From a virus, in IMG/VR virus record IMGVR_UViG_3300017764_002897, positions 1 to 40,388 of that record: a stretch of DNA of 40,388 nucleotides. The stretch is one strand, 5' to 3'. The translations under genes were made by a program, and so were the position numbers. Of the stretch, positions 15,563 to 23,881 are shown piece after piece (within the stretch, counting starts at the first letter, position 1; each line of letters opens with the position of its first letter). The notes below the pieces were generated by a model, which saw nothing but the letters and a program-made list of their open reading frames with translations, was not told the origin of the DNA and made no database searches.

Positions 15563-16515
15563 GCGATTCAAATAACAAAGTTGTATGTAAAGCTTGCGGT
15601 AAAGAATTCGAAACGGAAAGACAATTACACGCTCACATAAAAGTACATAGTTTGAGAGTAGTAGAATATTATCAAAAATATTACCCTAGGCATGATCTTC
15701 ATGATGGAAAAATTATAAAATATAAAAATAAAGAACAATATTTTTCTACCGATTTTAATTCAAAAACAAATCTTCGTATGTGGCTCAAAAATTCAGAGGA
15801 ATCTGAAGCAAAAAAGTATTGTAAGAATTTACTCGCAGACAGGAAAGATAAAAAGAACCTAAAGTACTCCCCGACTCAGGTAGAAATGAGAACCGTTATG
15901 ACTCCACCCATGCAATACTACGATGAATTATTTAATGGGTATTATTCTTTTTGCGAATCTCTAGGGTTCGAAAATAAGTATCAAAAAGTATCTGAAATAA
16001 CTACCGGGAAAGAATACGAAAAAACTCAGTATTCTATACATGTAGACACTAGAGAGCAGATGCCTTTGAATTTTGATAATTACAAAACAGAAATTAAAAC
16101 CTTATCTGTTGGGGATTATACCTTTAGTGAGCCAAAGTTAACTTGTAATTGTTATATAGAAAGAAAGTCTTTAGCCGATTTTATTTCGACATTAAGTGTT
16201 AAAAATTTTGAAAGATTCGAAAGAGAGATAGAAAGAGCTAGGGATATGAATGCTAATCTAATAATCTTAGTCGAAGACACTTTAACAAACGCGCTTAGTT
16301 TCAAGTACCTTCCTCACATATCTAAAAAAATAAAAGTAACTCCAGAATACATTTTCCATAATGTAAGATACTTGATTCAAAAACACCCCCACATACAATT
16401 TTTATTCGTTAATGGAAGACAAGAGTCGAAGAGGGTAATTCAAAAAATATTTTTTAGTGGTTGCGTATATAAGAAGATTGATCTTCAATACGCCTATGAT
16501 CAGAAGATTTTATAA
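15559..16515 (+). CDS. C2H2 zinc-finger plus ERCC4-type nuclease
   Basis: 318 residues. The N-terminus is a classical C2H2 finger: Cys10, Cys13, His26, His30 (VCKACGKEFETERQLHAHIKVH pattern). Residues 158-260 form an XPF/MUS81-type nuclease: HVDTREQ (161-167), GDYTF (185-189), IERKSLADF (200-208), the GDx(n)ERKxxxD core. Such nucleases cut branched or flap DNA. Lying between the putative small terminase and TerL, it may trim replicative intermediates before packaging or degrade host DNA. The last base is shared with the terminase gene. Confidence 0.85.
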   Translation: MSDSNNKVVCKACGKEFETERQLHAHIKVHSLRVVEYYQKYYPRHDLHDGKIIKYKNKEQYFSTDFNSKTNLRMWLKNSEESEAKKYCKNLLADRKDKKNLKYSPTQVEMRTVMTPPMQYYDELFNGYYSFCESLGFENKYQKVSEITTGKEYEKTQYSIHVDTREQMPLNFDNYKTEIKTLSVGDYTFSEPKLTCNCYIERKSLADFISTLSVKNFERFEREIERARDMNANLIILVEDTLTNALSFKYLPHISKKIKVTPEYIFHNVRYLIQKHPHIQFLFVNGRQESKRVIQKIFFSGCVYKKIDLQYAYDQKIL

Positions 16516-18353
16516 TGTGGTATTGTCCGGAAAGTTATAATAGCGAAATCCAAACTCCAAAAGAGTTAAATGGAGAGCTTGGATTACTCAAGGGAGAACT
16601 GCCAGACTCTGAGGCTAAGATAAGTTTGGCTAAGTTTTTGTATGGTAATCTTGGCATAACCACGGAACTTCTATCGGGAATAAAACTCGCTCCCTATCAA
16701 GAAATAACCTTGAGAGCCATGATGGAGAGGAATTTTTCAATGTGCGTTTGGGGTCGTGGTTGTGGTAAAACTTTTATAGCTTCTGTATTTTGTTTTTTAC
16801 AATGCATATTTAACCCCGGAACAAAAATTCTTATCGCTGGGCCGACATTTCGTACTGCCCGTTTTATTTTTAATAATTTAGAAAAGCTGGTGGAAAGTAA
16901 AGGAGCGGAGCTACTTTCTCAAGCTTTCGGAACAAAAGCTAAAAGAAATGACGCTTTCGAATGGCAAATAAACGGTGGCACTATAACCGCTATTCCATTG
17001 AACGGAGAAAAAATTCGTGGTTTTAGAGCGAATGTCTTAGTGCTGGACGAGTATCTGCTTTTACCTGAAGACTTAATTAAAACCGTATTAATGCCTTTTT
17101 TGGTGGCCCCCCAAGACATGGCTGAAAGAATAAAAGTAAGAGAAATGGAAGATGAGTTAATACAAAAAGGGGAGCTTCAAGAGAAGGATAGGATGGTGTT
17201 TAAAAACGATTCAAAGATGATAGCTCTTTCTTCGGCTAGCTATACATTTGAAAATCTTTACAAAACTTACAGAGATTGGTCTGATAAAATACAAGGCGGT
17301 GAAAGAGAGTCTGAAACAACCTATTTTATATCTCAAATGGGATATGAAGCTCTACCGAAACATATGATAGATGAAACAGTTATAGAAGAGGCCCAAAGTG
17401 GGGGTTCTTCTCACGCTTCTTTCTTAAGAGAGTATTGTGCAACTTTCACCGATGGGAGTGATTCATATTTTAGCGCAAGAAAAATGCACGAATGCACTGT
17501 CCCAGATGGAGAAGAACCCTCAAGTTTGATTGCTGGTAGAAAAGATAAAGAATACGTGATGGGTCTTGACCCTAATATGAGTGATAGCCCAAGCGCTGAT
17601 TATTTTGGTATTGCAATAATGGAGATAGATAGAGACACCAAAACCTCCACACTAGTTCATTCTTATGCTGGGTTAGGTAGTTTAAATAAACATGTTAATT
17701 ATCTTTATTACATTCTTACCAACTTTAACATATCTTTAATTATTGCTGACAACGCAGGTTCCGATATGCTTTTTGATACCTGTAATCATTCTAAGGTATT
17801 TCAACAGAGTAAATTAAATTTAAAAAATATAGACTTTAATTCAAACAGCGAAGGTTCAGATTACATCAAAGAAGTTAGAGACCTTAAGAGGAAATACAAT
17901 AAAGAAGGTGGACATATATTGATACAACAAGTATTTTCTTCCGATTGGATAAGGAAAGCTAACGAATTACTGCAAGCAAATATAGACTATAAAAAACTAT
18001 GGTTCGCTTCCAGAACAGCAGCTAATCAAGCTTCCTTCGAAAGCCAGATAATTTCGAAAGTCCCTCTAAAATTAATAGGTGAAGAAAATTTGGGAGAATT
18101 CATTGAAACGCAAGATAATCTTATATATCAAACTAAAAAGCAATGCGCTTTAGTAGAAGTTAAAACCACCGCAAAAGGTACTCAAACATTTGATCTACCG
18201 CAGCATCTGAAGAGGAATACTTCAGCTAGTAGAGCTAGAAAAGATAATTATACAGCTTTACTTTTGGCTAATTGGGGGGTAAAATGCTTTTTTGATATGG
18301 AGGACTATAAAATAGATGACGCTGTTGCGACATTTAAGCCTAGATTAGTGTAA
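16515..18353 (+). CDS. terL: Terminase large subunit
   Basis: 612 residues. The ATPase that drives DNA into the prohead and the nuclease that cuts concatemers. Walker A GRGCGKT (80-86), Walker B VLVLDE (174-179), coupling motif SSASYTF (239-245). The RNase H-like nuclease domain has Asp352 (MGLDPN), Asp412 (IIADNAGSD) and Asp577 (ARKDNYTALLLAN). Length and order are standard. It is adjacent to the portal gene as in most tailed phages. Confidence 0.95.
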   Translation: MWYCPESYNSEIQTPKELNGELGLLKGELPDSEAKISLAKFLYGNLGITTELLSGIKLAPYQEITLRAMMERNFSMCVWGRGCGKTFIASVFCFLQCIFNPGTKILIAGPTFRTARFIFNNLEKLVESKGAELLSQAFGTKAKRNDAFEWQINGGTITAIPLNGEKIRGFRANVLVLDEYLLLPEDLIKTVLMPFLVAPQDMAERIKVREMEDELIQKGELQEKDRMVFKNDSKMIALSSASYTFENLYKTYRDWSDKIQGGERESETTYFISQMGYEALPKHMIDETVIEEAQSGGSSHASFLREYCATFTDGSDSYFSARKMHECTVPDGEEPSSLIAGRKDKEYVMGLDPNMSDSPSADYFGIAIMEIDRDTKTSTLVHSYAGLGSLNKHVNYLYYILTNFNISLIIADNAGSDMLFDTCNHSKVFQQSKLNLKNIDFNSNSEGSDYIKEVRDLKRKYNKEGGHILIQQVFSSDWIRKANELLQANIDYKKLWFASRTAANQASFESQIISKVPLKLIGEENLGEFIETQDNLIYQTKKQCALVEVKTTAKGTQTFDLPQHLKRNTSASRARKDNYTALLLANWGVKCFFDMEDYKIDDAVATFKPRLV

Positions 18354-18354
18354 T
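18325..18354 (+). promoter_or_regulatory. Candidate promoter for portal gene
   Basis: TTGCGA (18325-18330), 18 bases, TGTAAT (18349-18354), part of an AGTGTAAT word that also supplies the terminase stop codon. A GGGAG ribosome site follows at about 18361, some 11 bases before the portal ATG. Confidence 0.35.
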
Positions 18355-18376
18355 GATATAGGGAGTTTTTTAACAA

Positions 18377-20353
18377 ATGAGCACACCGAAAAAGACAACA
18401 AACGCTAAAAAGACAACTGCTCGTAAACCAGCTAGAAAGTCTACTGAGAAAAAAGAAGAAGAATCCGTGCCTCCATACATGGTTTCGGAAGCTTCGTATA
18501 AGTATCAGGCTAAAGCGGGTAGAACTAGTTCAAGAAGAAATAGGTCTGGCAGCATAGAAAGAACCGATAGGTACGAAAACATAGATAATGGTTTAAGTCC
18601 GTTTAGGTCTACCAATGGTGGCAGCAACTTCGAAGTAAGGGAAGCTGTTAAATTATGCCAAAAGGCGTATTACAATTTTGCTATTTTCAGAAACGCTATA
18701 GACTTGATGACTGAATTTTCTATAAGTAAAATATATTTTAAAGGTGGTAGTAAAAAATCCGTAGACTTTTTCGAAGCATTACTTAAGAAGGTAAATATTT
18801 GGGATTTACAAGATAAATTTTTTAGAGAGTACTTTAGGTCGGGAAACGTATTCCTTTATAGGTTCGACGCATCTCTTCCAAAAGAAGAAGCCGAAAAGAT
18901 AGTCCAAACATTTGCAAATTTAAAAGGCGAAGTAAAAATTCCCTATAGATATATGATACTAAACCCAGCTGACATGCAACTCACTGGTTCAGTAACTTTC
19001 TCTTCTGACATTAAGAAATACCATAAAGTTTTATCAGACTACGAATTAGAAAGGGTTCGTAATCCTAAGTCGGAAGAAGATAAAAGAATAAGAGAATCTT
19101 TGCCGCCAGAGGTTAAAAAACATTTAAACAAAAGAGACGGAACAGTAATGAATTCGATATACATACCTCTTGACGAAGAGAGGGTGAGTGTCGTTTTCTA
19201 TAAAAAACAAGATTATGAACCATTTGCAGTGCCAATGGGTTATCCGGTGCTAGAGGACATAAATTATAAATATGAACTTAAAAAAATGGATATGGCTATA
19301 GCTCGTACAATACAGCAAGCCGTATTACTTGTAACTACTGGTACTGATCCAGATAAGGGTGGAGTAAATCAAAAGAATTTAATTGAGTTGCAAAAACTCT
19401 TCGAAAATGAATCCGTAGGTAGAGTTCTCATAGCTGACTACACGACTGACGCTAAATTTGTAATACCACAAATAGGAGACTTGCTAGACCCAAGAAAATA
19501 CGCGGTTGTTAATGCAGATATTCAAGCTGGCTTGAACAGTATGATAACTGGGGCAAGCACTGGGGGTTCAACGGCTAGTGGAGACAAATCTAGTAGCTTT
19601 CAAATGAAAATTGAAATTTTCTTAGCAAGATTAAATCAAGCTAGGCAATCATTTTTAACTGAATTTTTAATACCAGAAATAAAAAGAACCGCTCAAGCTT
19701 TAGGGTTTAAAAACTATCCAACTCCTTATTTTGACGAAATAACCTTAAGAGAAAATACTACCAAGTATAGAGTTTACAGTAGATTAGTAGAATTAGGTAT
19801 TCTGACTCCAGAAGAAGGAATAGAGGCCATTGACACCGGAAGACTACCGAATAAAGAAGACTCTGTTCGTTCTCAAAAAGATTTTCAAGACTTAAAAGAG
19901 CAAGGGCTTTATCAACCGTTAATAGGCGGAAGTAATCAATCTGGCCCAGTACCCGAATCACAAGGAAGACCCGAAGGTACTACAGAAATACAACAAGAAA
20001 CACCACGAGAGTCTAAATCTAAAGAAGGCTTTAGTTTTAACAAAATTAAAGAAAACATTTTACTTTCTCAAGATTTAGAAAAAAAAGTGGAAGCTCAATT
20101 AAGGAAAGTTAATAAAGTTAAAAGATTAAACGCTTCTCAAAAAGAAGTAGCCAATGGAATAGCTTGCATAATTATACATAATGAAGCTCCAGAAAACTGG
20201 AGTAAATCAGTGGCTTCCTACTGTAAGGCCCCAATAGACACAAACCAAGAAATGGTTGATGATATATCTGAGATTTGTTTGGATCATCAAGTTACAACTT
20301 TCATGGGTGGCATATTATACCATAGTAAACAAGAAAATTTAAAGGAATTATAA
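18377..20353 (+). CDS. Portal protein with histone-like basic N-terminus
   Basis: 658 residues. The portal ring is the DNA gate of the head. The core includes CQKAYYNFAIFRNAIDLMTEF, FFREYFRSGNVFLYR and the MILNPADMQLTG region typical of phage portals, directly after terL. The first 28 residues are extremely Lys/Thr/Ala-rich and contain TARK (14-17) and ARKST (19-23). ARKST is identical to histone H3 residues 7-11. Residues about 530-560 are low-complexity Pro/Gln/Ser. The last 95 residues form an extra helical domain (LEKKVEAQLRKVNKVKRL, EEAPENWSKSVASYC-like) not usual for portals. It precedes the tubulin-like gene by one base. Confidence 0.88.
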   Translation: MSTPKKTTNAKKTTARKPARKSTEKKEEESVPPYMVSEASYKYQAKAGRTSSRRNRSGSIERTDRYENIDNGLSPFRSTNGGSNFEVREAVKLCQKAYYNFAIFRNAIDLMTEFSISKIYFKGGSKKSVDFFEALLKKVNIWDLQDKFFREYFRSGNVFLYRFDASLPKEEAEKIVQTFANLKGEVKIPYRYMILNPADMQLTGSVTFSSDIKKYHKVLSDYELERVRNPKSEEDKRIRESLPPEVKKHLNKRDGTVMNSIYIPLDEERVSVVFYKKQDYEPFAVPMGYPVLEDINYKYELKKMDMAIARTIQQAVLLVTTGTDPDKGGVNQKNLIELQKLFENESVGRVLIADYTTDAKFVIPQIGDLLDPRKYAVVNADIQAGLNSMITGASTGGSTASGDKSSSFQMKIEIFLARLNQARQSFLTEFLIPEIKRTAQALGFKNYPTPYFDEITLRENTTKYRVYSRLVELGILTPEEGIEAIDTGRLPNKEDSVRSQKDFQDLKEQGLYQPLIGGSNQSGPVPESQGRPEGTTEIQQETPRESKSKEGFSFNKIKENILLSQDLEKKVEAQLRKVNKVKRLNASQKEVANGIACIIIHNEAPENWSKSVASYCKAPIDTNQEMVDDISEICLDHQVTTFMGGILYHSKQENLKEL

Positions 20354-20354
20354 A

Positions 20355-21512
20355 ATGAGTGAAGAAAATAACGATGACCAAATAAAAGCGATTTACGGAG
20401 AGGCTGACATTTCTATGCCTGATTTAATGATGCCCGAAGCATCTGAAGATATAGAGCAGATAGAAAATGAAATGAAAGCCGTTGAAGACAGGTTTAAAGC
20501 TTCTTTCGATTTTTGTTTCATCGGTGCTGGCCAAGGTGGAAGCAGGGTTGCTGAAGCTTTCAGTCGCCTTGGGTACGGTAGAGTTGCTGCGGTAAATACC
20601 GCCGAGCAAGACTTAAACACTCTAAAGATAGAAAACAAACTATGTATAGGTGACGGAGGAGCAGGTAAAGAGCCTGAGTTAGCTAGGAAAGCTATCGAAG
20701 ATAAGAAAGAAGACGTGCTAGACTTCATGAGATATTCATTCGGCCAAAAATTCGATAGAATATTCGTATGCGCTGGAGCTGGAGGAGGCTCTGGGTCAGG
20801 TATGGTAGTTCCTTTGGTAAATATAGCTAAAGAAGTTCAAGAACTACATAAAACAACTGATAAACAAGTTGGAGTAATTTTAACTTTACCAAAAAAATCT
20901 GAAGGCAAGAAAGTTAGTCAAAATGCATATAACGTAGTCAAAAGCGTTTACTCTCTAGTAAGACAAAATATTGTTTCACCTTTGATAATTTTAGATAACG
21001 AAAAAGTAGCTCAAATGTATCCAAACGTAGCTGTGTCGAAATTTTTCGATGTAGCTAATTCCAGTTTAACTGGATTATTTCACTTGTTCAATTTAACTTC
21101 CGCCAAAGATAGTAGTTATTCTTCTTTCGATAAGAATGATTACAGGGGGATTTTAAACTCTGGAATGATGTTGTTTGGGGCATCTCCAGTTAAAAACTTT
21201 AAAGACCCAGTGGAAATATCAAGGGTAGTAAGGCAGAATCTTAAAGGAAACCTCTTATGTGGTGGAATAGATGTAACCACAGGTAATACCGCTGGGGTAA
21301 TAGTTGTAGGTGGACCCGAAATACTAGACAGTCTACCTCAAAGTTTCATAGATGAAGCGTTAGACCAAATAAATAGAATGCTTCAATCCGGTAGCGTTGT
21401 CCATGGCGGTGTTTACAGCGGAGACAAACCCAGCTTAAGCATATTCAGCGCCGTAGGTGGACTAGCTGAACCAAAGAAAAGAATGGAAGAACTTTTGAGA
21501 GATTCAATGTAG
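20355..21512 (+). CDS. FtsZ/tubulin-like GTPase
   Basis: 385 residues. After an acidic 48-residue N-terminus comes FCFIGAGQGGSRVAEAF (GTP-binding first loop), VNTAEQDL, and the tubulin signature GAGGGSGSGM (141-150), equivalent to GGGTGTG. SFDKNDYRGILNSGMMLFGA (257-276) matches the T7 loop/helix that completes the GTPase site of the next subunit. If aligned with FtsZ NVDFAD, the second acidic residue appears replaced, so hydrolysis may be weak. There is no long C-terminal tail. The gene lies inside the head operon, one base after portal, rather than in a replication module. Roles could be DNA or capsid positioning, or a structural GTPase. Confidence 0.85.
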   Translation: MSEENNDDQIKAIYGEADISMPDLMMPEASEDIEQIENEMKAVEDRFKASFDFCFIGAGQGGSRVAEAFSRLGYGRVAAVNTAEQDLNTLKIENKLCIGDGGAGKEPELARKAIEDKKEDVLDFMRYSFGQKFDRIFVCAGAGGGSGSGMVVPLVNIAKEVQELHKTTDKQVGVILTLPKKSEGKKVSQNAYNVVKSVYSLVRQNIVSPLIILDNEKVAQMYPNVAVSKFFDVANSSLTGLFHLFNLTSAKDSSYSSFDKNDYRGILNSGMMLFGASPVKNFKDPVEISRVVRQNLKGNLLCGGIDVTTGNTAGVIVVGGPEILDSLPQSFIDEALDQINRMLQSGSVVHGGVYSGDKPSLSIFSAVGGLAEPKKRMEELLRDSM

Positions 21513-21549
21513 CTCTCGCCAAATAATAAAGTAAATTATTATCTTAAAT

Positions 21550-21582
21550 AAGGTGTAATCATTATTGATGCACCTTTTTTTT
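21550..21582 (+). terminator. Intrinsic terminator overlapping lipoprotein start
   Basis: AAGGTG (21550-21555) pairs with CACCTT (21571-21576), inner ATCA (21558-21561) with TGAT (21566-21569), loop TTAT, then a T run to 21582. The ATG of the next gene (21568) is inside the 3' arm, and the T tract codes for Leu-Phe-Phe of its signal peptide. It ends the terL-portal-tubulin transcript and could also hide the start codon. Confidence 0.75.
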
Positions 21583-22080
21583 GTATTTTTAGCAAGCTTC
21601 CTAATTACTGGATGTGGACTGTTTAAGCAGTTTAATGACTCAGAAAAGACGAGGCAATTAAAACTATTAAACAAAGACCCAAACCACGCTTATAGCTGTG
21701 GGCCAAATGCCTTATATAAAGCCTTAAAAGAGCTAGATCAAAAGATATCTAGAAAACAGTTGAGTCACGAAATACTATCAAATGGTGAAATCACCTCATT
21801 GATAAGAGACCTATTATCTATATTTGACAATGAAGCTAGAGAAATTACTTTTCCAAGCGAAATTAAGAAAGTACTAAGCGAAAAAGGATATAGGGTTAAG
21901 AGTATTAAGTCTCTAAAAGAGTTAAACGAGCAAAAGGACGTTGCTTTAGTTCTTATTAAGAAGAAATGGACCTTCACTTACCACTGGATGTGTTTCCCGG
22001 TGGATAAAAATATATTAACTTTTTTTGGAAATAAAACAAACATAGAGGAAATATATCTTATATTAAAATACCCGCAATAG
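21568..22080 (+). CDS. Lipoprotein with C39-like cysteine-protease residues
   Basis: 170 residues. The start MHLFFVFLASFLITGC is a short lipoprotein signal with lipobox ITGC (Cys16), so the mature protein should be lipid-anchored in the host envelope. Then SCGPNALYKAL (Cys44), KWTFTYHWM (His139) and LTFFGN (Asn155) follow the Cys...His...Asn/Asp order of C39/papain-like peptidases, whose Cys sits in a CGPxxL helix. A phage lipoprotein could block superinfection, alter the envelope or cleave a host protein. The start codon lies in a terminator hairpin; TTG 21565 is the only close alternative. Confidence 0.7.
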   Translation: MHLFFVFLASFLITGCGLFKQFNDSEKTRQLKLLNKDPNHAYSCGPNALYKALKELDQKISRKQLSHEILSNGEITSLIRDLLSIFDNEAREITFPSEIKKVLSEKGYRVKSIKSLKELNEQKDVALVLIKKKWTFTYHWMCFPVDKNILTFFGNKTNIEEIYLILKYPQ

Positions 22081-22082
22081 GA

Positions 22083-22109
22083 TAAATTAATTCTTAATTT
22101 AACTTTTTT
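22083..22109 (+). terminator. Weak AT-only terminator candidate
   Basis: TAAATTAA (22083-22090), loop TTC, TTAATTTA (22094-22101), then six T (22104-22109). The stem is all A-T, so strength is doubtful. It sits right after the lipoprotein stop and would isolate that gene. Confidence 0.4.
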
Positions 22110-22157
22110 AGTGTATTTCTTAATACCAAATTGATCATTTTTATAGATTAAATCTTA

Positions 22158-22652
22158 ATGAAAAGGGAAGATAGTAAAGATACAACTGAGAAATCACAAA
22201 AAAGTGATTTAGCTTCGGAAGCCGAGATTATTGATTTCTCGGCCAATCTAGTTTCTTGCCTCGAAGAAAAGAAGAAACTCTTCAATAAAGAAAACAAATC
22301 TTCCATTAAAGTAGACCAACTCAAAGAAGTTTATAGAAGGGGTACTGACTCCGAAAGAAATGATTTAAATTTGCATGGTTTAGCTAGAGTAAATATGTTT
22401 TTGAGGCAAGGAGCCTTCAATAGTGAAACTTCAAAAGAAGAATTACCTCAACTCACAGACTCTTTAGTTTTCGAAGAATCAGAAGCTTCGTCTGTTTTAG
22501 AGTTTGATATATCAGAAGATTGGAAACCTTCTGAAGAAGATTACGAATTAGCTAAAGCAGATCAAGAAAAGTTTAATTTAAATTTAAATTTTTCAAGTTT
22601 TGATGAACTATATATAGAAGCTTATAAACCTATAGATTTTGACTGGGAGTAA
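22158..22652 (+). CDS. Acidic hypothetical virion-region protein
   Basis: 164 residues, charged and low in hydrophobics: N-terminus rich in Lys, Glu, Ser, Asp; then NDLNLHGLARVNMFLRQGAF, probably an amphipathic helix; C-terminus acidic and aromatic (SFDELYIEAYKPIDFDWE). No family recognised. It lies between the lipoprotein and a Met-rich repeat protein in the head operon, so it may be an internal or scaffold-associated head protein. A TATAGA sequence 16 bases before the ATG could be a -10 element of a leaderless unit. Confidence 0.7.
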   Translation: MKREDSKDTTEKSQKSDLASEAEIIDFSANLVSCLEEKKKLFNKENKSSIKVDQLKEVYRRGTDSERNDLNLHGLARVNMFLRQGAFNSETSKEELPQLTDSLVFEESEASSVLEFDISEDWKPSEEDYELAKADQEKFNLNLNFSSFDELYIEAYKPIDFDWE

Positions 22653-22656
22653 TATT

Positions 22657-23547
22657 ATGAATGTAGATTTTACAAATGACATTATTAAATTAAAAAGAAG
22701 AGAAGTGGTATATAAACCATTTAGACAACAAAACAGCGAAAGCGTATACATCTTTGAACAAAGGGAAGATAAGATAGTAAAAGTAGCTTTTGATAATGTA
22801 GAATCTATGGCGAATTATTTAAGCCACGTAGGCTATGATTGGGACAAAAATAACTACGATAACGAACAAAGGCTTTTAAAGTTTCTCCCAGAACTAGAGA
22901 GCGCGGAAGTTGTAGCAGCTGACCCGCAGTGGGACGTAGATAACTTGAAGCCTCAAACCCCCAAGGAATCAAGTTTTGAATCTACAAGAAAAATCGAAGA
23001 CATTCCACATCTTGCCGAAGAGCACAGAGAAGTAGATCACCCAATTGGGTTTGACGAAAGAAGTGAATCTTCAGAAGAAAAAAATTACTCTGAGCTTTGG
23101 GCGCAAATAAACTCTCATGAATCAACCGCTATGTCCACACTTATGAAGGGTGACATGGTTAAAAATATTAATCCTGAGTGCAAGCATTATGAAAGTGAAG
23201 GAGAAGTTGTAGATGTGAAAGAGTTGCATTCTGCAATGGACATTAAAGATTACGCTATGATGACTGAAGACGAGGCTATGATGAGAAAAATGTACGCCCT
23301 TATGAAAGAAGATGAAGCCATGATGCGAAGATTGATGGGCATGATGCAAGAAGACGAGGCTATGATGAAAAAATTAAGGGCTATGATGGAGGAAGACGAG
23401 GTTATGATGAAAAAGAATCGTATTGGTTATGCGATTTCCTATAAAACAATCAACGAAGGAATGAATTGGATGAAGGGTGAAGTTTTGGAAAAAACCCCTG
23501 ATCAGTTAGAAAAAATCGAAAGCATGATGCGTCGCCCCATGATGTAA
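22657..23547 (+). CDS. Met/Glu-rich 14-residue repeat protein
   Basis: 296 residues from ATG 22657, which has GGGAG nine bases upstream; an in-frame ATG at 22639 lies inside the previous gene and is less likely. The first 100 residues look globular (VYIFEQREDKIVKVAF, NYLSHVGYDWD). Residues 199-254 are four tandem 14-residue units of the form (Y/R/M)(A/G)(M/L)MxEDE(A/V)MM(R/K)(K/R)x. Each is two heptads, so a continuous amphipathic helix with Met on one face and Glu/Asp/Lys on the other is likely. The end MMRRPMM is again Met-rich. Function unknown; a structural or scaffolding rod within the head is the best guess from context. Confidence 0.75.
   Translation: MNVDFTNDIIKLKRREVVYKPFRQQNSESVYIFEQREDKIVKVAFDNVESMANYLSHVGYDWDKNNYDNEQRLLKFLPELESAEVVAADPQWDVDNLKPQTPKESSFESTRKIEDIPHLAEEHREVDHPIGFDERSESSEEKNYSELWAQINSHESTAMSTLMKGDMVKNINPECKHYESEGEVVDVKELHSAMDIKDYAMMTEDEAMMRKMYALMKEDEAMMRRLMGMMQEDEAMMKKLRAMMEEDEVMMKKNRIGYAISYKTINEGMNWMKGEVLEKTPDQLEKIESMMRRPMM
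23251..23418 (+). repeat. Four tandem 42-bp repeats
   Basis: Four imperfect 42-base units inside the Met-rich gene, each containing a GAAGAYGARGCYATGATG-like core. They are diverged enough to show selection on the protein repeat rather than fresh slippage. Confidence 0.85.
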
Positions 23548-23562
23548 GAAAGGAATTAAAAA

Positions 23563-23880
23563 ATGTCATTTAGAGCAACAGGATTACCAGAGTCAGCAAA
23601 TACAGTAAACCAATCAGCAGGATCGTCTAATACATTAGTTTCTGCACCGGGAACGGGTAAAAAGATTGTTATTTATGACGTAATCGTAGTTGGTGGATCG
23701 ACGGAAATCATAAGAGAAGGGTCAAGTGGCTCCACAAAAATGTATTGCCCAGAAGGACACGTTGGATTTACTTGCCCACTTGCTCTCGGTGAAAATAAAG
23801 AATTACATGTCAGTAAATCAGGTGACGCTAGTACATCTTTTGCCATAACAATCACATATTCGATAGAAAGTATCCACTAA
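23563..23880 (+). CDS. Small virion-type beta protein (decoration-like)
   Basis: 105 residues, beta-rich: LVSAPGTGKKIVIYDVIVVGG, CPEGHVGFTCPLALGENKELHVSKSGD, ITITYSIE. A good AAGGA site precedes the ATG. The same pattern (LVSAPxTGxxIIIYDLIV, then a loop, then LTYNVV) forms the N-terminal 100 residues of the Calx-beta protein at 27632, so the two share a domain. Such compact beta-sandwich units flanking the capsid genes are usually head decoration or tail/fibre attachment domains. Assignment is by context and this internal homology. Confidence 0.65.
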   Translation: MSFRATGLPESANTVNQSAGSSNTLVSAPGTGKKIVIYDVIVVGGSTEIIREGSSGSTKMYCPEGHVGFTCPLALGENKELHVSKSGDASTSFAITITYSIESIH

Positions 23881-23881
23881 A

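Noticed and set aside
20355-21512. Assignment as PhuZ of a nucleus-forming jumbo phage
   Set aside because: No chimallin-like or other nucleus genes are visible, the gene is inside the head operon, and the sequence motifs do not distinguish PhuZ from FtsZ or TubZ.
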